Assembly (NCBI GenBank): GCA_024180945.1
Contig: JAKSGN010000033.1
Location: forward strand, 1,054,001 to 1,118,000
Direction of reading: 5' to 3'
From: Macrophomina tecta
Taxonomy: Eukaryota; Ascomycota; Dothideomycetes; Botryosphaeriales; Botryosphaeriaceae
DNA length: 64,000 nucleotides
Position numbers and translations under genes: made by a program
In this document: piece after piece, positions 23,136-33,388 of the stretch
How the letters are laid out: every line of letters begins with the position of its first letter
Position numbering within the stretch: position 1 is the stretch's first letter
The notes under the pieces: generated by a model
What the model was told of the DNA's origin: nothing
Databases searched by the model: none
What the model saw: the letters and a program-made list of their open reading frames with translations, nothing else

Positions 23136-23312
23136 ACCCCGCTTGCTGGTATCTCGAAGGAACGGCTATTCCGCGATGTTGAGATTTACGCACAGACTCA
23201 TCAGTTGATCGAGATCCTACCTGAACTTCGCAAAGGCGCTGTTGTTGGTTAGTCACCCGAGGACATCGAAGGTATCGACGAGCTCAGCCAAGAGGATATC
23301 CATGCTCTCTAG
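23136..23312 (+). pseudogene. Relic of a sugar-transporter-like MFS N-terminus
   Basis: The plus frame reads TPLAGISKERLFRDVEIYAQ, then HQLIEILPELRKGAVVG, a TAG at 23250-23252, then SPEDIEGIDELSQEDIHAL and a second TAG at 23310-23312. From memory of the family, this resembles the cytosolic N-terminal segment of fungal MFS sugar transporters (leader helix, 'LLKKGALVAQDP'-like block, acidic block). The first TAG sits where Gln is expected, consistent with one C-to-T change. The membrane domain is absent: what follows is unrelated GC-rich sequence and then a transposon. I read it as a decayed gene fragment. It could also be an exon of an unrecognised gene, though the stop argues against that. 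Confidence 0.5.
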
Positions 23313-23558
23313 AGTTGGTGACGGGGGATGTGGCGTGCACGACCGGAGGGATGCTTTTCTTTTGACTTGCTCCGGTCTCGCGGCGCAGCAGTAGGTCGAT
23401 GTGCGGAGGGGGTGCGGGTGTGGTGTCGGGAAGCAGGCATCCGCCGCTGCGAAGCGCCGTCAGGCCAGCGTCGGGGCGAGCGGGGCGGCCTGGCGGGCGA
23501 TCAAACACCATCAACCTGCGGCAGGGCCACCCAAATTGGGCAGTGGGCTCGTCTGCTA

Positions 23559-23608
23559 AGCTCGGCTATATAGTTTCTGCGCAGAGGGGGTTCCTGCGCA
23601 CCCCCACC
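23559..23608 (+). repeat. Left terminal inverted repeat
   Basis: Matches the reverse complement of the right end exactly for 46 bases (23559-23604); a one-base C indel follows and similarity then continues for a few bases. Confidence 0.92.
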
Positions 23609-23648
23609 AAAACTGCTACTGTACAAAAAATCAACAAAACTTAATAAT

Positions 23649-25238
23649 CTACAGAGATAATTGCCACGTATTACACATAGATTCGAGAATTACAGCAGCT
23701 GCAACTGCTGTAGCAGCTTCTTCCTTAATATTCGTGCTCTGCTGAGCCTGCTTAGCTGCTGATTGATTGATTGTACTCGTAATATTCTTAATGTCTGCAA
23801 ATCGTTGATTGGGGTCTATCTGGACGCGTTTACGAGGCTTTTTCGACTGAGTAATACTAAGTTGGTGTTTTAACCTAGAATTCTCTTCCTCGAGCGCTGT
23901 AGCCCTTGTGTTTGTAGCTAAAAGCGCCTTACCTACTTTCTAGAGTACTAACCGAGTCCTACGCGTGACTTTCTCTGACTTTTAAAGCTGCTGCTAAGCG
24001 TAATAGAAATTATAAGGCTTCTAGGGCGTCCTAAAGAAGCTCTCCGTAGGCGAATAAGGCCGGATCTAGGTCGGAGGCGTGATGGGCCTATAAGAGATTT
24101 GTGACGATTGTAATACGTGGCTAATGTTAAATAGGCATAGGCCAGCGGCTCGCTAGCCTACTCGAATTACTCGTTCTATAAGGCCTTCTTGCCTAGCGTG
24201 CTCGTAGTAGGTAATAAAGCGTTTCTTCTTAACAGGTGCTGCACCGTCTAGCGTAGAGAGCTCGAGAATTCGACGATAGTACTTTAACTTGGCGACTAAG
24301 AAGCCTGTGAGATCTAGAGGCTATAGAACGTGTGTAGAATAAGGAAGCAGAAAGAGGAGGTTAATCTAATACTATTTATAGGTCTATAAGAAATCTATAC
24401 TAATATAGCTGCCGTGGCCATTAAGAATTAGCAGCCGTGGTCGAACTAGAGTCGTAGAAGTCTTAGAAATAAATACGCGCCGTAGCCACTCGCAGCCAAT
24501 CTTATTTGAAGTCTAGCTATTCTTAGACGTAGTATAGAGTTAATCTAGAATAGACTTAGCTAGGAACCAGGTGGTCTATAGAGACTGGCCTTTAAAGATA
24601 GCTATACACCGGAGCTTCTTACTAGTCGCCGAAACACACTTAATTATTAAGACCTATTCGCGATTCTCTAGACTTTTAATATAAGTCTTCTTTTTAGATG
24701 AGCTGGCGAGGACTAGGGTATTCGTATATACGCCTAGCGCTACTCTAGTCTTATCTATATTGTATATATCCTCTAGCCGAATGTTAAGCCTCTATCTCGT
24801 ACGCTCGAAGAGCTCTAGGAACGCGCGCACCTAAGCTAGTATAGCGGCTTTAGCTCTAGGAGCTTCGAGCTTTCTACTAACAACAGAGGCGACGCGTAGA
24901 TTACGCTTAATAAAGTATAGGAGCTAGAGCTTACTAATAGGTTGCTGATCGCCGTTCATTCGTAGAATTCGATTCGCCATTTCTCGAGCTCGAGCGTATG
25001 AGGGAGGATAGCCGCGCGCGTCTTCTTCGAGTATCTATTTAACGAGAAAGTCTTCTTGCTAAGGGCTTAATCGCTATTGGTGTTGATGGCTGATCGCGCT
25101 GTTTAACGCGCCATTCATGCGATTCCGAAGCGTGGATTCAGGGATACCGTATGCCTTAGTAGCAGCTCTTTTGCTAGGGTACGCGCCTGCGCAATGATCA
25201 GAGATAGCTAGCTCAATAGCCTGCTCTCGAGGATCCAT
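23649..25238 (-). pseudogene. Degenerate pogo/Fot1 transposase
   Basis: The minus strand starts MDPREQAIELAISDH at 25238, continues through AYPSKRAATKAYGIPESTLR, a psq/HTH DNA-binding motif, and meets a TAG at 25074-25076. Downstream, many TAG and TAA codons break the DDE catalytic region, but pieces such as KKPRKRVQIDPNQRF near the end and a C-terminal Gln/Ala-rich tail remain, closing at a stop at 23649-23651. The span (about 530 codons) is the normal size for Fot1-type transposases. Many Trp and Gln codons appear to have become stops, consistent with CpA to TpA changes on either strand. No function is expected. Confidence 0.85.
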
Positions 25239-25292
25239 AGTAAATTATGTGGTGTTGTAGGAAATCGCGATAGTTTGATTGCTACGCGTTGT

Positions 25293-25341
25293 GGTGGGGT
25301 GCGCAGGAACCCCCTCTGCGCAGAAACTATATAGCCGAGCT
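25293..25341 (-). repeat. Right terminal inverted repeat
   Basis: Mirror of the left repeat; the exact part is 25296-25341. The run of C after the GCGCA block has four bases here and five at the left end. Confidence 0.92.
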
Positions 25342-25895
25342 TAGCGAGATTCCTCAGGGTCCACTGGGCGCGCTCGAAACGGCGGGTTCCTTATAAGCGC
25401 GTCCGCCGGGTGCGCGACGCTCAATGCAGCAGAAAGCCCTCCTCCCTCCTGTCTCCCGGCCGAGGCCAGCGAGATCGACGTGTTTTGCATCCGGCTTGCG
25501 CGTTCTGTTTTGGCCGCCGCGCCACGCCACCGGCCGCCGACGTCACTGCCCTACGTCGCCTCCTCCCCTTGGCCCCTGCCTTTCCTCGCTAGTGCCTCAC
25601 CCCGGCAGCGACCTTCCGGGAGCCCGCCCTTCCCGCAGCCCGTTCGTTCGTTCAACACCAAGCGCTGCGCCGTCCTGCGGTCCAAGCCGACCCTCGATCC
25701 TATTTCTGCAGTAGTCGCTCGTTTGCCTGTCGCCACCGCGCATCCCGCCGCTCTCAAAAACACCACTCGCTCTCTTCTCTCGCGACCAACACCACCACAA
25801 CCCGATCAACCGCCACCAGTGCCGCCAAAAGGCCCAGACAACCCAGGAGCAAAAACAACAACAAGAAGAAGAAGACGAAGAAGACGACTCACAAC
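25342..25895. other. Spacer between transposon and GPI-protein gene
   Basis: 554 bp, GC-rich, ending in an A/GAA-rich leader (about 25850-25890) directly before the ATG, which looks like a 5' UTR. An overlapping open frame in another register (25480-26136) is Pro/Ser/Thr-biased and judged spurious. Confidence 0.45.
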
Positions 25896-26492
25896 ATGCA
25901 ACGTCCCTCGCTCCGCCTGCTCCTGCTCCTCGCCGCCCTCCTCTCCCTCACCTCCGCCCGCAACCTCGCCCTGCTCCCGCGCAAGGACGACGACGACGAA
26001 TCTTCCTCTTCCTCTTCCGCCTCCACCTCCGCCCGCGGCTCCATCATCCCCGCCACCGCCGACGTCATCACCCTCACCGGCACCGCCACCACCTCGCAGA
26101 CGGACGCGCCTGACGACGACGACACCACCGTCCTGACCACCGTCATCGACGGCACCACGACGCGCTTCACCCTCATTCCCAGCACCGCCGTCGCGAGTGA
26201 CGCCACCATCTTGACCGGGACGGAGGACCGGACGGCCACCGCGACGCGCGTCGTGACGCCGACGGGGGGCCTGACTGCGAACGGGACCGCGGCGCTGCAG
26301 ACGTCGAGCACGAGGAGGGAGCAGCCGTCTGCGGCAACGCTGACGACCACGGGCACGAGTGGGGAGAGTGCGGCGGCGAGTGCGACGGCGGCGAGTGCAA
26401 GTAGTACCGCGGGTGCGGCGAGGGCGTGGGCGAGTAAGGCGATGGGGGTGGTAGGCTTGGGGGCCGGTGTTGTTGTTGTCGGGGTTTTGTGA
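25896..26492 (+). CDS. Ser/Thr-rich secreted protein, predicted GPI anchor
   Basis: A single exon, 198 residues. The N-terminus MQRPSLRLLLLLAALLSLTSA is a strong signal peptide. The body is Ser/Thr/Ala-rich, with an acidic patch (KDDDDE) followed by a Ser run, and threonine-rich stretches such as TTVLTTVIDGTTTRF that are likely O-mannosylated. The C-terminus is a hydrophobic tail, MGVVGLGAGVVVVGVL, preceded by small residues (SSTAGAARAWAS), as in GPI-attachment signals. It is most likely a cell-wall or plasma-membrane mannoprotein. No enzymatic domain was seen. A T18 tract follows the stop at about 26504-26521. Confidence 0.75.
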   Translation: MQRPSLRLLLLLAALLSLTSARNLALLPRKDDDDESSSSSSASTSARGSIIPATADVITLTGTATTSQTDAPDDDDTTVLTTVIDGTTTRFTLIPSTAVASDATILTGTEDRTATATRVVTPTGGLTANGTAALQTSSTRREQPSAATLTTTGTSGESAAASATAASASSTAGAARAWASKAMGVVGLGAGVVVVGVL

Positions 26493-27599
26493 GGCGATAT
26501 TAATTTTTTTTTTTTTTTTTTCTCTGGAGTTTATGTTTGTCGCATGTGCTTCGGAGTTTCGAGATATGTCTTGTCAAGGCCACGTCATTTCAATAATTTC
26601 TTTCCTCGTTTGGTTTTCTTACTTCATGGCATTGGTTTGATTTCGTGAGGGCGGCGTGTATGGGTGGTGTTCACTGCGTGCTTTGAGGCTGCTTATTTCA
26701 GCGCTAGCTTCTTGGCGCTTTTGTCGTCAGTCCACTGCTTTTACCGTCCTCCCGTTCTACGTCGGTTCTGCTTGGTCGTGACGCTTTGTCTCCCGGGTCA
26801 GAGCACGCGATGAGTCGACTGAATGCAAGTGCACCTCGTGTAATAGAGGCTTTTGAGGCCCGGACGTCTTGCTGTTTTACTCTTGCTGCTCAGTGTCGAA
26901 ACCACGCTACGAGCTCCTCACTTACCGAAAGAGGAATGTGTGTGCTGGCACTTGTCCAGACGCAGCAGTGACTGCTCTGTGTGAGGGGCTGCAGGTGGTT
27001 GCGAGGGCGCAGCAGCTCGGATCCAGCTTCTGGCGATCCCTGAGCTGGTGCCCCGCACTATCCCTACCATGTACAGCTCATCGTCTTCGTCACTACCTGC
27101 TCTAGGTAGCGGACGCATTGGGCGCTAATGCGCGATGTTGCAACCTTTTCTGAACCACTGAGATTCAGCAGCAGCCCTGGTTCTCCCATCCACCCTTTAA
27201 CCGAGGCTAGGGAAGCTGGCATCTCTTCCGCCGCAGTGCCCGCAATTGCGACCACCCCATAATCCTACTTGCGAATCGAAGGTGAGGTGTCCAGATTAAT
27301 GATCGCTGCCATTGCCGGGCAGCTATTTTCAGCTTCGATGCCGAGGAGGATTACCAAACATCCAACGCTGTTACACTTGCATTCTGGTGGCAGAAATGGT
27401 TCACCTGCATGCTCTAGCCCACAAGTGCTTACTTTCCTTGCCCTCCCCGACATATGCCACCCCTCGGAACGTGCCCCCACCGCGGGGTTACATATATAAA
27501 GTCCGCCATGGTCTTTTCCTGTGTTGGTATTTTTTTTTTTTTTTCCTCCCTAGCCCTCCTTTTCCACAACACTTTCGAACCTCAGAACAGTCCTCCATC
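26493..27599. other. Intergenic spacer, 1.1 kb, with ALDH promoter
   Basis: Left part is the 3' flank of the GPI-protein gene; the right part is the aldehyde dehydrogenase promoter with TATATAAA at about 27489-27496, a T14 tract at about 27532-27545 and a CT-rich leader. No gene was recognised between. Confidence 0.5.
27489..27496 (+). promoter_or_regulatory. TATA box of the aldehyde dehydrogenase gene
   Basis: TATATAAA lies about 105 bp upstream of the ATG at 27600 and is followed by a pyrimidine-rich tract, a common fungal core-promoter layout for a highly expressed gene. Confidence 0.55.
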
Positions 27600-29514
27600 A
27601 TGGCTTCCAACGGAGACACGCCATCTTTCAAGACGCAGCTCTTCATCAACAATGAAGTTAAGATTAAGCTTACTTTGACGTGCTCTTGTTCTGTTGCTGG
27701 CTCACTGACACCCTCTTCAGTACGTCGACGCCAAGTCCGGAGAGTCCTTCCCCGTCCATAACCCTCACGACGAGTCTGTTCTTCATCCCGCTATCCCCAT
27801 CGCTGGTAAGGCAGACATCGACGCCGCTGTCGATGGTGCTCACGCGGCGTAAGCCACTCCCGTCTCCCTCCAAATAAAAGGAAACAATTCTCCACAACAC
27901 TCAATTCCCCTCCATCTCCTTCAATTCCGCCCCCCTTCTCAAAATGGAGACAAGTTCATCTAACACCAAACAAGCTTCAAAACCGGTCCCTGGCGCAGCT
28001 ACACCGCCAAGCAGCGCGCCGCCATCATGAACAAGTTCGCCGACCTAATCGAGGCCCACGTCGAAGAGCTGGGCAAGCTGGAGACGCTCGCCATGGGCCA
28101 GCCCGCCGGCATCAGCAGCTTCATCGTGCGCTGGGGCGTCGACACCTGGCGCTACTACGCCGGCTGGGCGGACAAGATCGCGGGCCAGACCTTCCCGGAG
28201 GAGGACGGCACCTATCGCATCGTGCGGTACGAGCCGCTGGGCGTGTGCGCGGGCGTGGGCGCGTGGAATGCGAGTCCAAGGTAAATCTTCTTCTCTTCTC
28301 TCTCTCTCTCTCTCTCTCCTCTCTTTGTGGACGGGGAGGGGAGGAAAACAAAAGGATGCTAACCAAAGAACGTAACACCCACAGCACCTTCGCCTGGAAA
28401 TGCGCGCCCGCCCTCGCGGCCGGCAACACTGTCATATACAAGCCGTCCGAAAAGTCGCCCCTCGGCATCCTCGCCTTGGGGCCGCTCATCACCGCCGCCG
28501 GCTTCCCGCCCGGCGTCATCCAGCTCGTCTCCGGCCCGGGCAGCACGGGCTCGCTCCTCGCCCACCACCCGCGCATATCCAAGATCTCCTTCACCGGCTC
28601 CGCCGCCACCGGCCGCAAGATCCAGGCCGCCGCCACGGCTTCCAACATGAAGCGCGTCACCCTCGAGCTCGGCGGCAAGTCGCCGGCGATCGTCTTCGAC
28701 GACGCGGACATGGACAACGCCGTCGCGCACTGCTCGACCGGGTTCTTGCTCAACAGCGGGCAGGTCTGCATCGCGGCGTCGCGCACGTTCGTGCACGAGG
28801 CGGTCGCGGACGTGTTCCTCGCCAAGCTGAAGGACGCGTTCGAGGGCGCGGCGCGGGGCATGCGCGACCCGCAGCTGGTGGCGGCGAACCCGCTCGCGCA
28901 GCTGGGCCCGCTGGCGGATCGCGCGCAGTTCGAGAGGGTGATGGGGTTCATTGAGAGGGGCAGGGCCGAGGCGGACATACTGACGGGCGGCGGCAGGGTC
29001 GGGGACAAGGGCCTGTTCGTTGAGCCGACCATTTTCGTCAACCCGAAGCCCGATGCGGAGATCTGGCGGGATGAGATTTTCGGGCCGGTGAGTACGGTGA
29101 GGACGTTCAAGACGGAGGAGGAGGCGGTCGAGCTGGCGAACGATACCGAGTACGGCCTGTCTGGTGAGTCTCTCTCGGCCTTGGGCCTCTTGTCTGGAGG
29201 AGCGAGAGGAGGGAGTGTTGCGTGCTGACTGAAGGGACAACGCAGCCAATGTCTACACCAACTCCATCTCCCGCGCTCTTCGGGTGTCGGCGAAGCTTGA
29301 GGCGGGTACAGTTGGCGTCAATTCGAGTTTCTCGCCGAGTCCGCAGACGCCTTTCGGCGGCTTCAAGCAGAGCGGACAGGGCCGCGAGTTGGGATTTCAG
29401 GGACTACTCGCGTATCTGGAGGCGAAGACCGTTCACATTAAGTGAGTACTGCCAGTTTATGGGAGCGTAGAGAATCTTCTCACTGATTGTTTCCCACTCA
29501 GCTTGAACATCTAA
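27600..29514 (+). CDS. Aldehyde dehydrogenase (NAD(P)+)
   Basis: Six exons (27600-27656, 27721-27848, 27975-28280, 28385-29163, 29246-29441, 29502-29514) encode 492 residues, the normal ALDH length. Key residues: general-base Glu258 in TLELGGKSP and catalytic Cys292 in NSGQVCIAASRTF; GNTVIYKPSEKSP and FTGSAATGR form the cofactor site; PFGGFKQSGQGRELG is the C-terminal signature. It oxidises an aldehyde to a carboxylic acid with NAD(P)+ in the cytosol. Introns are 64, 126, 104, 82 and 60 bp, all GT-AG; the third contains a (CT)n run. The last exon is only 13 nt, encoding the final residues (LNI) plus a split Asn. A TATA box and pyrimidine tract precede the start, consistent with strong expression. 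Confidence 0.93.
28295..28319 (+). repeat. (CT)n microsatellite inside an ALDH intron
   Basis: A CT-dinucleotide run lies just after the donor of intron 28281-28384. It is intronic, so length changes would not alter the protein. Confidence 0.85.
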
Positions 29515-30154
29515 AGAGAGCTGAAAAGCGGACATGATTCGGCCAGCCTACAAGGTCGAAATCAGAACTATTGCAACCTGCCCTATCCGGGAGAAGTCCG
29601 AGCAATCGTCTTGATATCGGTGCCATCAGCTCTTTTGCTTCAGTTCCCCTATGTATGACCGCTCTTGATGTTGCAGCTCTTTTGGGACCAACCTCGTACA
29701 TACAAAAATGAAAGCATTCCGAGCTTGGTTAGGCTCTGAAAGGGCATGCTCCATATTTGATCCCTGCATGTGCAGCTTTACCCGGGTCTAGGCTTGGCGA
29801 CCGCAACTTCATTCAGATTGATAGGTTAAATTCGCCATGATTTCGCATAGCCGCCGGCGCAACCGAGCCATTCTGTCCAATCACTATTGCCTGTGCCCCA
29901 TCACAATGGCATGATATATGTACGCCTTACTGGGATTTAATCCTGCCGTGTCTGCGTACAACGATAGACTGTATCCATGGTGAATAGAAGCTGACAAGCA
30001 AAGAAGAAGTCGGTAGGTTCGGCAATGAAGGGCGGTGGAGTACGGGCATATATACGACTGGGAGCCCACTGAAACCTGTCTCTTCCGCCGATCAGCCGCA
30101 CAGCTGCATCAAGTACTCCGTCTTCGGGGTGATTTGGTCATTTAGGCGGCTAAT
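29515..30154. other. Intergenic spacer, 640 bp
   Basis: 3' flank of the aldehyde dehydrogenase and promoter of the FAD oxidase; a CATATATACG element near 30045 may be its TATA box. Nothing else was seen. Confidence 0.45.
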
Positions 30155-32281
30155 ATGGGTGCACTGCTCACGTCGTTATTCTTGGTAGGTATACTGCCGC
30201 TGCGCCACTCGGTCATCGCATGGTCAATTCAAGATGGCGGCACTTTCGGTATGTTCATGCTTCACTCAATTCATGCCCCCAATTTTCAATCAAATCCGAC
30301 CAATACCCGGCATTCTGATATTAACATGCATAGGTGCTACCGGGGCAACTTTATCGCCAGCTGTAGAGACTGTCGCCGCCGACTCGACAGACTTGGACGA
30401 AGATTACTTCCTCTTCGAGACCGCTCAGCTCACCTCGGCTGTTCTTGGCCACCTTACACGTATTAACGTAACTGATGCTTCTCTATTCGATTTCGGCAAC
30501 CTGACTGCTATCACCAACCGTTCCGCGGCTATATGCAGACTTCTGCCCGGGGATGAAGCATGGCCCTCAAATAGCGAATGGTCCCAATTCAACCTTCTCC
30601 TTGGCGGATCTCTTATCCGATCCGTCCCTGCAGCAGCTGTGTGCTATCAGGGCTGGCCTCAATACGATGCAGCCACATGCGATAACGTCACAGCCAACTG
30701 GAACAAGCCCCAATTTCAAGCTGAAAGCCCCACGGATGTTGACTGGCCTCTGTTCGAGGGAGTGACCTGCCTGCCGCCTTCCAACGCCCCTAAAGGTGCC
30801 AATTGCACGCTCGGAGGCTACCCATCATTTATTGTCAACGTCACATCTGTTGCCAATATCCAGCTCGCGGTCAATTATGCCCGCAACCGAAATCTACGTC
30901 TCACTGTCAAGAACAAAGGTCATGACTTCAATGCCAAGAACACAGGGGCTGGCGCTCTATCCGTATGGACCCATCACTTAAATGACATCCGATATATTCC
31001 AAGCTACACAAGTGGTGGTCATTCCGGTCCCGCCCTCAAAATCGGCTCCGGCGTTCAGGCTCTTCAAGTCTACGAGTTTGCTGACAATCTGGATCTGCAT
31101 GTCGTTGCTGGCATTGCCAGAGTAAGCACCCCTGAGACCCAACGTTGAGCTCCTCAGCTAACGTTTCCGAGACCGTCGGACTGGGTGGAGGCTATATAGC
31201 AGGCGGTGGACACTCACCCTTATCTTCTAAGTACGGCATGGCAGCCGATCAGGTCTTAGCTCTTGAGGTTGTCCTTCCCGACGGTACGTTTGTCTCAGTC
31301 GATGAGAACAACAACCCGGACCTGTTCTGGGCCCTTCGGGGTGGAGGCGGCAGCACTTACGGCATTGTTACTTCTTTGATAATCCGCGTATACCCAAAAG
31401 CACCCGTCAGCACCCTCACCTACAGCTTCTCCACCGGCGCCAACGTCAGCAGCTCCGCATTCTGGTCCGGCATCGACGCCTTCTTCGCCACCTACCAAAC
31501 ATACGCCGACGCCGGCATGTACACCTACTACACAATCAGCTGTGCCAACACGACCACCTGCACCCTCGCCGTCAACCCGCTCTGGGCCACCAATACGACC
31601 TGCGCGCAACTCCGCGCCTTCACGGGCCCCTACTTCGCCCAGCTCGCCACGCTCGGCATCTCCGTCGATAACGCGACTTACACCACCTACTCCAGCCTCC
31701 TACCCGCCTTCCTCGCCACCTTCCCTGCCTCCACCGAAGTTGTGGGCAGCTGGACGTACCACACCGGCTCACGCCTCTTCCCGCGCAGCAACTGGGCCAA
31801 CGCCTCCACGCTCTCCGCGCAGACCTCTGCCATCCGCGCCGCCGTGCTCAGCACGGGCATGATGGTCGGCTACAACCTGCGCGCCGCCGCCAACCCTTCC
31901 GTCGACCAGCGCAACGCCGTCAACCCGGCCTGGCGCGCGACGCTATGCCACGCCATGCTCGGCGCGAGCTGGGGGACGGACGCCACCCCGGGCGATGTCG
32001 CGGATGCGATCGAGCGCCTCACCGAGGCGCTGCAGCCGTGGCGCGACGTCTCGCCGGGAGCGGGGGCGTATATGAACGAGGCGGACATCAAGGAGCCGGA
32101 CTGGCAGCAGGCGTTTTACGGGGCGAATTATGCGAGGCTTTATGCGCTCAAGCAGAGATACGATCCGTGGGGGCTGTTTTATGCGCCGACGGCGGTGGGG
32201 TCGGAGGACTGGTATGTTACGGGCCAGTTGGAGTGGTATCCGACGCAGAATGGAAGGTTGTGTTCGAAGGGGGCTATTTGA
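30155..32281 (+). CDS. Secreted FAD-linked oxidase, berberine-bridge-enzyme type
   Basis: Three exons (30155-30248, 30334-31121, 31172-32281) encode 663 residues. The first exon gives a signal peptide (MGALLTSLFLVGILPL). The VAO/PCMH FAD domain follows: FIVNVTSVANIQLAVNYARN, then LTVKNKGHDFNAKNTGAG, where His228 is the expected 8-alpha histidyl FAD attachment site; VGLGGGYIAGGGHSPLS and LFWALRGGGGSTYGIVTSL continue it. The C-terminus has the BBE element with a Tyr/Asn motif, YGANYARLYALKQRYDPWGLF. Bicovalent BBE enzymes also have a Cys in a CPTVG-like block; here that segment reads GIARTVG, so the Cys is missing and monocovalent FAD is inferred. Members oxidise sugars or secondary metabolites with O2. 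Many N-glycosylation sequons fit an extracellular protein. Confidence 0.92.
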
Positions 32282-32669
32282 AAGGGGTGGGAGGCGTCCA
32301 GGGGCTGAATGGAGTGAGGGCTGTCCGACAGATATCTCAGGCATTAATTGTGGCTGTCACGTGCAGATGGCTATTTACAATCGGCATTGATAGGATTGTT
32401 GCGCTGCCCAGGTACCAAGCCCATGTTGACTGTCGCGGTGATGTTTGCATGGTGAGAATTGAAGATGAGACTTGTTTAAGAGCCTCGTGAGCGACGAACT
32501 CTTTGGCCATGACGGGAAGCCTACAGTGACTGGGAGTGGGTGGAGTGGAGTAATCAAGAAACCGAGCAATCGACGTCGAGGTTGTAAATAGAGGGTGTTA
32601 ACGATCAAGTAATTAAGATGACACGTAAATATAATCAAACTGTTCAAAGACAAGAATCTGAACACGCTC
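32282..32669. other. Spacer, 388 bp
   Basis: 3' flank of the FAD oxidase. No feature was recognised. Confidence 0.4.
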
Positions 32670-33388
32670 ATTGAACTAGATCGCAGACGCTGCCGTTTCG
32701 TTCCATCTCGGTGCCACCGATCAGGTCTTGGAACCTGCGGGATGTTGCCACGAGCGGCACCAGGTCTGAGTCAAGAGGTATACTATTGGTAGACCTCTGA
32801 GCAGACCCTGAGTTTGATGCTTGTCTCGACGAGTCGGGAGCGGAAAGCATCTGTGCTTGGAGTCTAGATGTTTGTCAAGTCAATGTAAGCACAGCCAAAG
32901 GGGCTGTTGTCAACTCACTGAGTTGAACCTTGAGGAGTGTATCGCCGAGTATTCCAGTACCGATTCTGCAAAGATACCTTTTTCAGAAGAAGATAAATGT
33001 CAGATGCGGTATGTCATTACTGTTTCCCCAGTTTTTTAGTCACTCACCATGGTCTGCATATTCTTGCCCGATGACATAGCTGCGTTGGCAACACTTCCTG
33101 AAGACATGATACCTTTAGTTGCTTTCCTTTTTTTTCGTACTGACTCTCGGTTCTGAACCTGGTCTTTCTTGTTTCTTTTGAACAGGCCCTCCGGTAATGG
33201 AATTTCCAAGAGGGATAAGCGTACACAGCCAAGTTGAACGGAGAGAAACAAGACGAAGGAAGTGGGGCCCTTTCTACACTAAATACCACTATCCAAACCG
33301 CCAAGGCCGCCAGCGTACCTTTATCATGAACAAGCAAACGCTCGTCTAAAAGGATGTGTCCGGGACGTACAACACCGGTGGAATCCAT
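32670..33388 (-). CDS. Possible small multi-exon gene, unknown
   Basis: On the minus strand, an ATG at 33388 opens MDSTGVVRPGHILLDERLL, followed by GTACGC, a possible donor. Further on, in another frame, LFKRNKKDQVQNRESVRKK leads to GIMSSGSVANAAMSSGKN and a GTGAGT donor at about 33047; the last part (MLSAPDSSRQASNSGSAQR to a stop at 32668-32670) is Ser-rich. Several donor and acceptor candidates exist, but no single join could be confirmed and no family was recognised. It may be a short basic nuclear protein with three or more introns, or chance frames. Coordinates are the outer bounds of the candidate. Confidence 0.25.

Larger units (their letters stand above)
23559..25341. mobile_element. 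Fot1/pogo-class (Tc1-mariner) DNA transposon, RIP-degenerated
   Basis: A 1783-bp element bounded by terminal inverted repeats that begin AGCTCGGCTATATAG at the left and end in the reverse complement at the right. Forty-six terminal bases are identical. A TA dinucleotide flanks each side (23557-23558 and 25342-25343), the target duplication expected of Tc1-mariner elements. Inside, on the minus strand, is a broken transposase. The central part is depleted in CA and TG and rich in TA and TAG/CTA, as expected of repeat-induced point mutation, while CG pairs persist. It is therefore a dead copy; other copies elsewhere in the genome are implied, since RIP acts on duplicates. Confidence 0.9.

Noticed and set aside
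23559..25341. Reading the element as a CRISPR-like or MITE array
   Set aside because: Only one inverted pair of ends is present, with transposase remnants inside and TA duplications outside, which is fully explained by a Tc1-mariner-class element.
25480..26136. 218-codon frame overlapping the GPI-type gene
   Set aside because: Pro/Arg/Ser-rich frame-shift shadow; the overlapping frame has a signal peptide and GPI tail and fits better.
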